From Motiliproteus sp041586735 (GTDB lineage Bacteria; Pseudomonadota; Gammaproteobacteria; Pseudomonadales; Balneatricaceae): 64,000 nt of DNA. The stretch is from assembly GCA_041586735.1 (NCBI GenBank), contig JBFGZQ010000007.1:62001-126000 (forward strand), in the 5' to 3' direction. Of the stretch, positions 42,352-51,149 are shown piece by piece. The notes beneath the pieces are model-generated. The model had not been told where the DNA came from and searched no databases. It saw only the letters and a program-made list of their open reading frames with translations. How positions within the stretch are numbered: position 1 is the stretch's first letter; the number at the start of each line of letters is the position of its first letter. Made by a program: the position numbers and the translations under genes.

Positions 42352-45300
42352 GGGAGGTCTTGAGCCCCATACGATCCCATTGCAAGGCCGGCATCTGTTA
42401 GAGGCGAGTGCCGGTACCGGAAAAACCTACAATATCACCCGTCTGTATATCCGCCTGTTGATCGAAAAACAGTTGGATGTGCAGAGCATCCTGGTCATGA
42501 CCTTTACCAAGGCTGCGACCGAGGAGCTGCGCGGACGGATCGATAAAGAGTTGCGCAATGCCGAAGCCCATTGGGGCACGCTGGGTAACAGCGACCCGTT
42601 TTACGCAGCCTTAGAGGCACAATACGCCGGCGAACAGGTCGTACCCTTGTTGCGGAATGCGCTGCTGCATCTGGATGAAGCGTCGATCTTTACCATTCAT
42701 GCCTTCTGCGCCCGGGTCCTGAAACAGCATGCGTTTACCAGCGATATTGCCCTGGACGTCGAGATGGAAGCCGATACTACCGAGCTGGTGTTGGACGGCT
42801 TGCGTGATTGGTTTCGGCGTATCGTTCAGGATGAGGCCTACCAGCAGCTGATCGATGTGGGCTGGCATACCCCTGAGGCCTTCTGGGACAAGTTTTCTTG
42901 GGCCATAAAAAGTGATCATCAACTCTTGGCGCTGTCCGAACAGCGGGTGATCGAGCAGTGGTTGCAGACTAAGTCGAGGGTCAAGGCCGCGCTGTTGGAT
43001 CACGAGGCACTTATTCTGGAGTGCTTAGTGAACCACCATGCGCAGCAAGCCGCCCGGACTAACGAATGGGCCGAGTTGCTGGCCTGGCTAGATAGTGCTG
43101 AGCTGTCCGAGCCCTCGAAGACGGTTATGGGGTTTGTTAATGGCAATCGATATCGAGGCCAGGATGAGCTAAAAGCCATTTTTCAGCCCTTTAAAGAGCT
43201 CAAGGATCAGGCCAAGAAAGAAGTTGGGCGCGCCGCATCCAGCGCTGCCTATCAATTGGTTGTTCAGGGCATCAGCTTCGTTCGAAGCGCTTTTGCCAAG
43301 GCTAAGGAGCAGCAGGGGGTGATGGACTTTGATGACCTGATTGCGCGGTTGGCCGAGCGGGTCCAGAGCCCTGCAGGTGGCGCTCTGGTCGCTCAACTGC
43401 AGGGCCAGTATCCCGTCGCCTTGGTCGATGAGTTCCAAGATACCGATCCGCAGCAGTACGCCATCCTCGATGCCTTATACCCTAAGGTAAAGAGCCCTAA
43501 GGTGAAGAGTCCAGAGGTGACGAGTTCAGAGGTGAAGAGTCCAGAGGTGACGAGTCCAGGGGCCAAGGATCCAACGGCAAATGCGCAGCAGGCGTTGTTT
43601 ATGATCGGCGACCCGAAGCAGGCGATCTACTCGTTTCGCGGCGGTGATATTTTCACCTATCTGCAGGCACGACAGGCTACCGATTATACCTGGCACATGG
43701 ATACCAATTGGCGCTCGGTGGCGGCGATGGTGAGCGGTTACAACCGCTTGTTCTGGGGTGCGCCGTTGGCTGAGGATGGCCGTGCTGTATTCGGCTACGG
43801 CATCGATTATCAACAGGTGAACGCCACGCCGCACGCCAGCGCCAATAAAACGCCCCTTAGCGATGTGGAGTCTGACAGGGGGGCGATGAACTATGTCTGG
43901 TTTGTTCCGGACGCTGCTGAAAAAGAGAGCGTTACCGCTGACTTTAAGCAGGTCATTGCCCGTTGGTGTAGCGCCGAGATCGACCGGCTGCTCAGCCATC
44001 AGGCTAAGCTTGGCGATGCCAAACTGCAAGAGCGTGATATCGCGATTTTGGTCAGGACGACCGCCGAGGCGCATCTGCTGCAGGACGCCTTGCAGGCCGC
44101 CGGTTATGCCTCGGTCTACCTCAGTGCGCGTGATAACGTCTTTCACAGTGCTGAGGCGGATGAGTTGCTCTGGGTGCTCAAGGGGATCTTGAGCTGTGAA
44201 GACAGCAGGGCGCTCGTCAGCGCCTGTTCGACCCACCTTATGGGCGGGGATGCACGACAGCTGGCGGCGATGGCGAGTGATGCCGAGGTGCTGGTCGATA
44301 CGCGTTATCGCTTTATGGCGCTACGCGAACAATGGCGAGTCAGTGGTTTTATGCCGATGATGATGGGGTTGATCCATACGCACCTCAAACCCAGTGTGGC
44401 GCAACATGAACGGGTGCTGACCAACTATCTGCATCTGGCGGAACTGCTGCAACAAGCCTCTGGAAACCTGCGCCATCCTCAGCAGCTGATTGAGTGGCTC
44501 GTGGCGCGCATGCGCCTGACAACCGCTGGTCAGGACGCGGAATTGCGTTTGGAAAGTGATGCCAATCTGATCCGGATCATCACCCAGCACGGCTCCAAGG
44601 GCTTGGAATACCCCATAGTGTTTGTACCCTATGCCAATTACCCCAAGGATCCGATCAAGTTTAAACGCCAGGAACTTGAATATTATCAGTATCATGACCC
44701 CGTCTCTAATCAGCCGCTGCAGATGATTGGACGGGATAGCGAAGCGCAGCGACTCTGCCGTGAGGAGGGGTTTGCCGAGGCGATACGCCTGCTTTATGTC
44801 GCCGTGACCCGCGCCGAACAGCGCTGTTATGTCTGTGCCGCACCCTTTAAAGACAGTCAAGACTCGCCGTTGGCGCGAACGCTTAACTTCGCCTCTGGCG
44901 ACCAGTGGCCCGAGGTGTTGAAAAAACTGGTGGACGGAGGGTGTGATGGCAGCCAGCTGCTCTGCATTCATGAGGCGGAGGTGGTGCAGGTTCGGCGGCC
45001 GGCTTTGCCATTGGCCGCGGATACTCTGCAAGCGGCTACATTCAGCGGCAAGATTGAGCGTCACTGGCATCTGAGCTCGTTCACATCGCTGGTCCGCAAT
45101 GTCAGCCATCGCCGCCAGGATCGCACAGAGCATGATGATGATTCCTCGAGTCGCCCCCTGGCTGAAGCTGAATCTGCGGCACTGCGTTTTAGTCTCGCCA
45201 AAGGCGCCCATGCGGGTAATCTGCTGCACGATACCCTGGAGCATTGTGATTTTAGCCAGCCTAACTGGCCGCTGCTGTTGAAAGATCCAGTGCTACGCTT

Positions 45301-45973
45301 TGGCGGGCTGACGGCTGAGCAGCAGATCGAGCTGGCCGACTGGCTGCAGCAATGTTTGGATACCGAACTGCCGGCCATCGCCCCGGCAGGGTCGGGGCCG
45401 ACGCTCTCCGGGTTAGCGTTTAAGGCGACACTCCGCGAGTCGGAGTTTTACTTTCCTATGCACGGATCGCAGCGGCAGGCGCTGGTTCAGATTCTCAAAG
45501 ATCACCGTCAGACCGACGGTGCTATCGACTTGCCCAGATATCAGAGCCTGAGTGGCATGATGCATGGCTTTATCGATCTGATCTTCGAGTTCGAGGGGCG
45601 CTATTACCTGGCCGATTACAAATCGACCCATCTGGGCAGTTGCTTGTCGGAATACGATTACGCGGCGATCAAGCGCAACAACGAAGCACATTTCTACGAT
45701 CTGCAGTACCTCATCTACTGCCTGGCGCTGCACCGTTACTTGAGCACTCGAATCGAGGCTTACGATCCCGGCCGTCATTTCGGCGGCGTCTATTACCTCT
45801 ATCTGCGCGGCATGCAGCCGGGGTCGGATACGGGTATTTTCCATACCGCCATCAGCCCGGCGCTGTTGCACAGCCTGGATCGGTTGTTCGATGGCGCTGT
45901 AAGCGACAACCCTGTACCCAGTAACAATCTACCCGACAACCACTTACCCGACAACAAGGAGCCGTGGGCATGA
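42344..45973 (+). CDS. recB: RecBCD exonuclease V subunit beta (RecB)
   Basis: 3'-5' SF1 helicase and the only nuclease of the RecBCD complex. Walker A ASAGTGKT is at 21-28, motif II VDEFQDTDPQQYA near 362-374, motif III MIGDPKQAIYSFRGGD, then GSKGLEYP and VAVTRAEQR. The C-terminal RecB nuclease has DLIFEFEG and the D-x-K catalytic pair in ADYKST near 1091-1093. Between motifs II and III lies a 25-residue pentapeptide repeat (382-406), absent from E. coli RecB, and a second repeat forms the C-terminus. 1209 aa. Overlaps recC by eight bases and recD by four (ATGA). Confidence 0.96.
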   Translation: MSKGGLEPHTIPLQGRHLLEASAGTGKTYNITRLYIRLLIEKQLDVQSILVMTFTKAATEELRGRIDKELRNAEAHWGTLGNSDPFYAALEAQYAGEQVVPLLRNALLHLDEASIFTIHAFCARVLKQHAFTSDIALDVEMEADTTELVLDGLRDWFRRIVQDEAYQQLIDVGWHTPEAFWDKFSWAIKSDHQLLALSEQRVIEQWLQTKSRVKAALLDHEALILECLVNHHAQQAARTNEWAELLAWLDSAELSEPSKTVMGFVNGNRYRGQDELKAIFQPFKELKDQAKKEVGRAASSAAYQLVVQGISFVRSAFAKAKEQQGVMDFDDLIARLAERVQSPAGGALVAQLQGQYPVALVDEFQDTDPQQYAILDALYPKVKSPKVKSPEVTSSEVKSPEVTSPGAKDPTANAQQALFMIGDPKQAIYSFRGGDIFTYLQARQATDYTWHMDTNWRSVAAMVSGYNRLFWGAPLAEDGRAVFGYGIDYQQVNATPHASANKTPLSDVESDRGAMNYVWFVPDAAEKESVTADFKQVIARWCSAEIDRLLSHQAKLGDAKLQERDIAILVRTTAEAHLLQDALQAAGYASVYLSARDNVFHSAEADELLWVLKGILSCEDSRALVSACSTHLMGGDARQLAAMASDAEVLVDTRYRFMALREQWRVSGFMPMMMGLIHTHLKPSVAQHERVLTNYLHLAELLQQASGNLRHPQQLIEWLVARMRLTTAGQDAELRLESDANLIRIITQHGSKGLEYPIVFVPYANYPKDPIKFKRQELEYYQYHDPVSNQPLQMIGRDSEAQRLCREEGFAEAIRLLYVAVTRAEQRCYVCAAPFKDSQDSPLARTLNFASGDQWPEVLKKLVDGGCDGSQLLCIHEAEVVQVRRPALPLAADTLQAATFSGKIERHWHLSSFTSLVRNVSHRRQDRTEHDDDSSSRPLAEAESAALRFSLAKGAHAGNLLHDTLEHCDFSQPNWPLLLKDPVLRFGGLTAEQQIELADWLQQCLDTELPAIAPAGSGPTLSGLAFKATLRESEFYFPMHGSQRQALVQILKDHRQTDGAIDLPRYQSLSGMMHGFIDLIFEFEGRYYLADYKSTHLGSCLSEYDYAAIKRNNEAHFYDLQYLIYCLALHRYLSTRIEAYDPGRHFGGVYYLYLRGMQPGSDTGIFHTAISPALLHSLDRLFDGAVSDNPVPSNNLPDNHLPDNKEPWA
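43487..43561 (+). repeat. 15-bp in-frame tandem repeat between helicase motifs II and III of recB
   Basis: Five consecutive units (starting 43487, 43502, 43517, 43532, 43547) encode VKSPK, VKSPE, VTSSE, VKSPE, VTSPG. Units 2 plus 3 and units 4 plus 5 are themselves near-identical 30-base copies. Confidence 0.92.
45902..45961 (+). repeat. 15-bp in-frame tandem repeat at the 3' end of recB
   Basis: Four units (45902, 45917, 45932, 45947) of the type CCCGACAACCACTTA encode SDNPV, PSNNL, PDNHL, PDNKE. The last unit supplies AAGGAG, the recD ribosome-binding site. Confidence 0.88.
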
Positions 45974-47841
45974 GTTATGCGAGCAGTGATCGGTGTTTGG
46001 CCCAGCTTCAGGATGTTGAAGCGATCGACTATTTTCTGGCAACAGCGCTACAGCAGAGCCTCAACTCAGACAGTGACATGCTTTTTCACCTGCTGTTGGC
46101 GTTGCATGGCTCGCTGCGGCAGGGGCACAGCTGTCTGGCTATTAACGACGTTGCCGGTCAATGGCTCTGGGCCGATATGGCGAGTGACAAGAGCGGTTAT
46201 CGTTTTGCCGATGCGCCGGCATTGGTCGCGCTGTTAGAGAGCTGTCACCTCCATGCCGAGGCGTTAAAACCGCTGGTGTTTGAGCGAGAGCGTCTGTATC
46301 TGCGCCGCTATTGGACCTTTGAAACCGAGTTGGCGGACGACCTGCGGGCCAGAATTCAGCCCCAACCCTTGTCATCATCGCAGCGGGTGACGGCCCGTAA
46401 CACCCTGGGCCAGCTGTTTCCGCAGGCGCCCATTAATTTACCAGGGGAGACCCCTACAGCGGTGGAGCCGGATTGGCAGGCGGTCGCGGTGGCGAATGCC
46501 CTCGGCCGACGGTTGAGCATCATCTCTGGAGGCCCGGGAACCGGTAAAACCTATACCGTCACCCGTTTGCTGGCGACGCTGCAAGCGGTGGCGGAGGGGT
46601 CGCTGAGGATTGCGATGACGGCCCCGACGGGAAAGGCCAAGCAGCGGCTACAGGAGTCCATCGCCGAGGCCAAAGGCCAGCTGGCTAACAGCGGCTTGGA
46701 TGCGGCGCTACTCGATTCGATTCCCGAAGACGCCCAGACCCTGCACCGTCTGCTAGGCGTCAGGCCCAACAGTACCTGGCTGCGGCATCACCGCAACAAC
46801 CCTCTTGCGGTAGACCTGCTGTTGATCGACGAAGCCTCGATGGTGGATCTGCCGATGATGACCCGGGTATTGCGGGCACTACCGGCCAGCGCACAGCTGA
46901 TTCTGGTGGGAGATGCGAACCAGCTCCCCTCCATCGCCGTCGGTTCGCTACTCTCCGACCTGGCTAGCATTCCCCATCCCGGTTATAGCGCTGCCACGGT
47001 TGCAGCCATTCAGGATCTCAGCGGCTACCAGATGCCTGGTGCCTCGAGCGAGTCTCAGGACTACATCAGTTTCCTGCATAAGAGCCATAGATTCGATGGC
47101 AAAGGCGGGATCGGCCTGCTAGCCACCGAGGTCATCAGCCTAGCAGCGGACAGCAGCTGGACACGCCTGCAGCAGGCGCGGAGCGAGGAGCTGCTTGCGA
47201 CCAGCGCCTCTCAGGGACAACTGACCTATATCCCCCCGCTTAAACTCGAGCACTGGCTCGAGCGAGCGGTTGACTATTATTACCGGCATCTTGCTACAGC
47301 CGCGGATATCGAGAGCGCTTTTGAGCGCCTGGCTCAATTTCGAATACTGGTGCCCACCCGCGTCGGGCAATGGGGCGTCGAGGCACTCAATGAACGGATC
47401 GAGGCGTTGTTAGCCCGCCGTAACCCGAGCATCAAACCGGGGTGCCATTACCACGGACGGCCGATCATGATTACCCGTAACCATCCTAGTCTCAACGTGT
47501 ATAACGGCGATGTGGGGCTGATCTGGCGGGACGATAACGGCAAACTTGAAGCCCGGTTCGTACAGGAAGGGGGGATACGTAGCATCAATCTAGGCCTGTT
47601 ACCGGAGGTGGAATCGGTCTATGCCATGACCATCCACAAAACCCAAGGCTCCGAATTTAGCCATGTGGCGATTCTATTGCCCGAACAACCCACTAAATTA
47701 CTAAGCCCTGAGCTGCTCTACACCGGCATTACCCGTGCTAAAGCGCATTGTTATATCGCCGCGGCAGAGAGTGTGTGGAAGCGCGGGCTAGAAAAGCGCA
47801 CCGCGCGTAATTCAGGGCTAAAAGAGCGGCTGTGCTTTTAG
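45970..47841 (+). CDS. recD: RecBCD exonuclease V subunit alpha (RecD)
   Basis: 5'-3' SF1B helicase of RecBCD that sets pre-Chi speed and activates the nuclease. Walker A GGPGTGKT is at 187-194, then TAPTGKAKQRL, LLIDEASMVDLPMM, GDANQLPSI and the C-terminal UvrD-like YAMTIHKTQGSEF. ATG 45970 is coupled to the recB stop by an ATGA overlap and has AAGGAG eight bases before it; 623 aa. Last gene of the operon. Confidence 0.96.
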   Translation: MSYASSDRCLAQLQDVEAIDYFLATALQQSLNSDSDMLFHLLLALHGSLRQGHSCLAINDVAGQWLWADMASDKSGYRFADAPALVALLESCHLHAEALKPLVFERERLYLRRYWTFETELADDLRARIQPQPLSSSQRVTARNTLGQLFPQAPINLPGETPTAVEPDWQAVAVANALGRRLSIISGGPGTGKTYTVTRLLATLQAVAEGSLRIAMTAPTGKAKQRLQESIAEAKGQLANSGLDAALLDSIPEDAQTLHRLLGVRPNSTWLRHHRNNPLAVDLLLIDEASMVDLPMMTRVLRALPASAQLILVGDANQLPSIAVGSLLSDLASIPHPGYSAATVAAIQDLSGYQMPGASSESQDYISFLHKSHRFDGKGGIGLLATEVISLAADSSWTRLQQARSEELLATSASQGQLTYIPPLKLEHWLERAVDYYYRHLATAADIESAFERLAQFRILVPTRVGQWGVEALNERIEALLARRNPSIKPGCHYHGRPIMITRNHPSLNVYNGDVGLIWRDDNGKLEARFVQEGGIRSINLGLLPEVESVYAMTIHKTQGSEFSHVAILLPEQPTKLLSPELLYTGITRAKAHCYIAAAESVWKRGLEKRTARNSGLKERLCF

Positions 47842-47880
47842 GGTGCTTTTAGTGGAGTCAGATTGCTTTTATGCCCCTAC

Positions 47881-48258
47881 TTAATTAGGGACCGCGGCGT
47901 AAGCGACTACTTCACAGAGCATCTCTTCTCGCGCTAGTCCGGCAACGATCATCGCTGCACGGTTGGGGTAGGGGGCTTCGAAATACTCGGCGTAGATTTT
48001 GTTGAACACCGGTAGCTGGTCGCGCGCGGTGACATAGATGAGCACCTGAGTCACGTCGGCCATCGTTAACTCTGCGGCTGCAATGGTATGCTTGAAGTTC
48101 TCCATGGTCTGGCGTGCCTGTGCTTCGATGCCGCCATCAACGACTTTGCCTTCGGTATCGATGGGGATCTGCGCGGTGGAGAGCTGACCATTGGCGATGA
48201 CGGCCCATTCCAGCGGGGCTTTGGAGGCGAACAGGTTGGTTTTCACGGGTTGTTTCAT
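47881..48258 (-). CDS. RidA family protein (enamine/imine deaminase type)
   Basis: YjgF/YER057c/UK114-fold protein. Members hydrolyse reactive enamines and imines formed by PLP or amino-acid-oxidising enzymes. The family patterns GGIEAQARQTMENFKHTIAAA, VTQVLIYVTARDQLPVFN and PYPNRAAMIVAGL are clear; the arginine that binds substrate carboxylate is in PNRAAM, followed by EMLCEVVAYA. It is the last gene of the ALDH-dipeptidase-BCCT unit, suggesting a role in that pathway. ATG 48258 gives 125 aa; the frame continues four codons to a TTG. Confidence 0.9.
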   Translation of the reverse strand: MKQPVKTNLFASKAPLEWAVIANGQLSTAQIPIDTEGKVVDGGIEAQARQTMENFKHTIAAAELTMADVTQVLIYVTARDQLPVFNKIYAEYFEAPYPNRAAMIVAGLAREEMLCEVVAYAAVPN

Positions 48259-48291
48259 ATCGGTATTCAACTCTTTGATTAGTAACTACTG

Positions 48292-48338
48292 GTTAGTCAG
48301 TAAGGGTTGCTCAGTAAGGGTTAGTCGCTAAGGGTTAA
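48292..48338. repeat. 14-bp tandem repeat between BCCT and RidA genes
   Basis: Three full units begin at 48292, 48306 and 48320 (GTTAGTCAGTAAGG, GTTGCTCAGTAAGG, GTTAGTCGCTAAGG), followed by GTTAAC. They fill the gap between the BCCT stop and the RidA start. Confidence 0.85.
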
Positions 48339-48394
48339 CAAAGGAGCGCTATTTAGCGCGCCCTTTAGCTTGTTAGCGGTTGGTAATCAGCGGC

Positions 48395-49984
48395 TTAGAG
48401 CCCCTGTTCTTTGGCCATTTTTATGGCGATTTGGGGTGCGGTCCACAACGATGGCAGCAGCACTAATGACACCGGTACGGCGGTTATGACGATAAAGGAT
48501 TGCAGTGCCGAGATCCCCCCGTCACCGATGGAGATAAGCAGTGCGGCGACCACGCCCATGATCACGCCCCAGAACACTCGGATAGCGGGTTTGGGATCGT
48601 CGGTGCCGGTCATCACCATCGATACGGCATAGGTCATGGAGTCGCCGGTGGTGGCGACAAAAATGGTGGTCAGGATCAGGAATAGCACCGAGATCAGGAA
48701 TCCCATCGGCAGCTGCTCGGTAATCGCTAACAGCGCGGCGGGTAAGTTGAAGCCGGCGAAGGGTTCAGAGATCACTCCGGGGTTGGCCAGTTCAAAAGCC
48801 AGGCCGCTGCCGCCGACAATGGTGAACCAGAAGCAGGTGATGATCGGCGCCACCACCGAGATCAGCAGTACCATTTGACGGATGGTCCGACCACGGGAGA
48901 TCCGCGCCACGAACATCGCCATCAGTGGGCCGTAACCTAGGAACCAGCCCCAGAAAAACACCGTCCACCAGTCCAGCCAGACCGGGCTAGCGCGGAAGGT
49001 CGCCATCGGGATGAATTGGTCGAGGTACAGACCGAACCCGTGCAGGTAGCCGTCGATGATGAATGCCGTTGGACCGAAAAAGAAGATGAAAGCCATCAGC
49101 GCCACAGCCAGAATGACGTTGGCGCGGCTGAGTATTTGAATGCCTTTGGTCACACCGCTGACCGCCGACAGCGTATAGATAGCGATCAGTCCGATCAGGA
49201 TGGCCACCTGGGTGGCGTAGGTATTGGGAATAGCGAACAGTTTTTCCAGGCCGAAGCTGACTTGCAGACCCAGAAAGCCGATCGGTCCCACCGTACCGGC
49301 GACAACGGCCAGCACGCAACAGGAATCGACGATAGTGCCCAGTGGGCCAGTCATCACCCGCTCACCCAATACCGGATACAGCAGCGTGCGGGGCTTCAAC
49401 GGCAGGCCTTTCTCATAATGCAGGTACATATAGACGATGCTGGTCAAGCTGCCGAGGATCGCCCAGGCTAGAAAACCCCAGTGCATAAAGCTCTGCGCTA
49501 AGGCGTTATAGGCGGCTTTGGGGGTGCCCGTTTCACTACCGGGCATGTCTGCAAACAGCGGTGGCGGTGAGGTGAAGTGCGCCATCGGCTCGGCTGCTGC
49601 CCAGAACACTCCGCCACCGGCGAGCAGCGTACACATGATGATCGATATCCACTTGAAGGTGGATATTTCTGGGGCCTTGATACCACCGAGCACGACCGCG
49701 CCGGTACGGCTAATCGCCAACAGGATGCCGATCGCGAAGGTCAGCAGTAATAGTACCTGCCAATAGGCACCGAACAATCTGGTTGCGCTGGCAAAGCCGC
49801 TATTGACCCAGCCAGACACCATTTCGATGTCATACAGGGCTAGCACCGCAAACAGCACTAAGACGCCGCCGCTGATAAAAAAAACCGGCAGATCGACGCC
49901 TTCCAGCCAGCGGGTTTTGGACAAAGCCGGGTTATCTGAGAGCATCGATGTCTCCGGTGTAGGCAGGTGGGTTGCGTTAGTCAT
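48395..49984 (-). CDS. BCCT family betaine/carnitine/choline transporter
   Basis: Inner-membrane Na+- or H+-coupled (or exchanging) transporter for trimethylammonium or dimethylsulfonio compounds. About twelve helices; the tryptophan-rich signature runs through TFKWISIIMCTLLAGGGVFW (near 107-126), and FWGWFLGYGPLMAMFVARIS near 350-370 is the family signature. 529 aa. AGGAG precedes the ATG. Third gene of a minus-strand unit after an aldehyde dehydrogenase and a dipeptidase homologue, which argues for uptake of a betaine-like nutrient rather than osmoprotection (inference). Confidence 0.94.
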   Translation of the reverse strand: MTNATHLPTPETSMLSDNPALSKTRWLEGVDLPVFFISGGVLVLFAVLALYDIEMVSGWVNSGFASATRLFGAYWQVLLLLTFAIGILLAISRTGAVVLGGIKAPEISTFKWISIIMCTLLAGGGVFWAAAEPMAHFTSPPPLFADMPGSETGTPKAAYNALAQSFMHWGFLAWAILGSLTSIVYMYLHYEKGLPLKPRTLLYPVLGERVMTGPLGTIVDSCCVLAVVAGTVGPIGFLGLQVSFGLEKLFAIPNTYATQVAILIGLIAIYTLSAVSGVTKGIQILSRANVILAVALMAFIFFFGPTAFIIDGYLHGFGLYLDQFIPMATFRASPVWLDWWTVFFWGWFLGYGPLMAMFVARISRGRTIRQMVLLISVVAPIITCFWFTIVGGSGLAFELANPGVISEPFAGFNLPAALLAITEQLPMGFLISVLFLILTTIFVATTGDSMTYAVSMVMTGTDDPKPAIRVFWGVIMGVVAALLISIGDGGISALQSFIVITAVPVSLVLLPSLWTAPQIAIKMAKEQGL

Positions 49985-50128
49985 TATAGTCTCCTGATGG
50001 ATCTCTTATATTTATCGGTTTATCAGGGTATTACTCTGACGGCGCGGGGCCTAGTGGCTCCACGCGATCAGGGTTGTTTCGGATGTACGTTTTAGGTGTA
50101 GGTTTTGGGTGTAAGTTTGGGTCGAGAT

Positions 50129-51139
50129 TCATTGCCGCTGCAGTGCGTCATCGAGGAAGTTCAGCCAGTTCTGGCCCATGATTTTGGCAACCTCCTCTGG
50201 ACTGAATCCGCGTGCTAGCAGGCCGTGGGTAATATTCGGAAAATCACGACTGTCACGGAACCAGGATAGCGGCTGTGGCCAGTCTGCATTGGCCTTAGAG
50301 CCCTCGCCGTAATCCATCTCTTTCGACCAGCGGCCGTTGCGCATCCATTCCAGAACCGCCACCGGCTGTTGCTGGCACAGGTCGGTACCTATACCGATCT
50401 GGTCGATCCCCATCAGATCCGCCGTGCTGGCCACCATGTCGCAAAAATCAGCCAGGCTGCAGTTCGGACCGTTGCGAAGATGGAACGGATAGAGGCTGAA
50501 GCCCAGCAAGCCGCCGGACTCGCCCAGTGCTTTGAGCACCCGGTCAGACTTGTTGCGCTTGGCGTGATGGAAGCTATTGGGGTTGGCGTGCGAGATCACG
50601 ATCGGACGCTCGGAGATATCGATCGCCTCCAGCGTGCTGCGCTCGCCGCTATGGCTCATATCCACCACCATGCCGACCCGGTTCATCTCCTTGATCGCTT
50701 GCCGACCAAAGCGGGTGACACCGCTGTCTTCGGCTTCGTAACAGCCGCAGGCCAGCAGGCTCTGGTTGTTGTAGGTCAGCTGCATGATCATCAAGTTCAG
50801 CTCGCGCATCACCTCGATCATGCCGATGTCGTCCTCAATCGGTGAGCAGTTCTGGGCACCGAACAGGATGCCGACCTTACCCAACTGCTTGGCAAGACGG
50901 ATATCCTGCGCCGATTTAACCGGCATGATCAGATCGGCGTGCTGTTCGAAGTGCCGATGCCATTCGGCAATGCGTAGCAGGGTTTCGCGGATCTGTTCGT
51001 GGTAGACGATGGTCGCGTGGACCATGGTGACGCCACCTTGATGGAGCTGTTCGAAGATCGCTCGGTTCCAGTTGGAGTACTGCAGACCGTCGATCACGAT
51101 CAGATCTTTATGCAGATCTTTATGGGGTTGTTGATGCAT
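50129..51139 (-). CDS. Membrane-dipeptidase-like protein, peptidase M19 family
   Basis: Amidohydrolase-fold protein of the M19 group, resembling those found in Pseudomonas betaine and carnitine gene clusters. Conserved parts: IVISHANPNSFH, LLGFSLYPFHLRNG, GIGTDLCQQQP and the C-terminal IMGQNWLNFLDDAL. The canonical N-terminal metal motif HxD is replaced: IDGLQYSNWNR stands where DGHNDLP is expected, so metal binding is altered and true dipeptidase activity is doubtful. ATG 51139 has AAGGTG upstream and gives 336 aa; a GTG six codons earlier overlaps the ALDH gene. A 12-bp tandem duplication creates HKDLHKDL near the N-terminus. Confidence 0.85.
   Translation of the reverse strand: MHQQPHKDLHKDLIVIDGLQYSNWNRAIFEQLHQGGVTMVHATIVYHEQIRETLLRIAEWHRHFEQHADLIMPVKSAQDIRLAKQLGKVGILFGAQNCSPIEDDIGMIEVMRELNLMIMQLTYNNQSLLACGCYEAEDSGVTRFGRQAIKEMNRVGMVVDMSHSGERSTLEAIDISERPIVISHANPNSFHHAKRNKSDRVLKALGESGGLLGFSLYPFHLRNGPNCSLADFCDMVASTADLMGIDQIGIGTDLCQQQPVAVLEWMRNGRWSKEMDYGEGSKANADWPQPLSWFRDSRDFPNITHGLLARGFSPEEVAKIMGQNWLNFLDDALQRQ
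51101..51124 (-). repeat. Perfect 12-bp tandem duplication in the M19 gene
   Basis: CAGATCTTTATG (plus strand) occurs at 51101-51112 and 51113-51124 and encodes the doubled HKDL near the protein start. Confidence 0.95.
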
Positions 51140-51149
51140 GACAGACACC

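Noticed and set aside
44321..45244. 307-aa reading frame on the minus strand opposite recB
   Set aside because: It is fully antisense to well-conserved recB motifs and its translation has no domain features.
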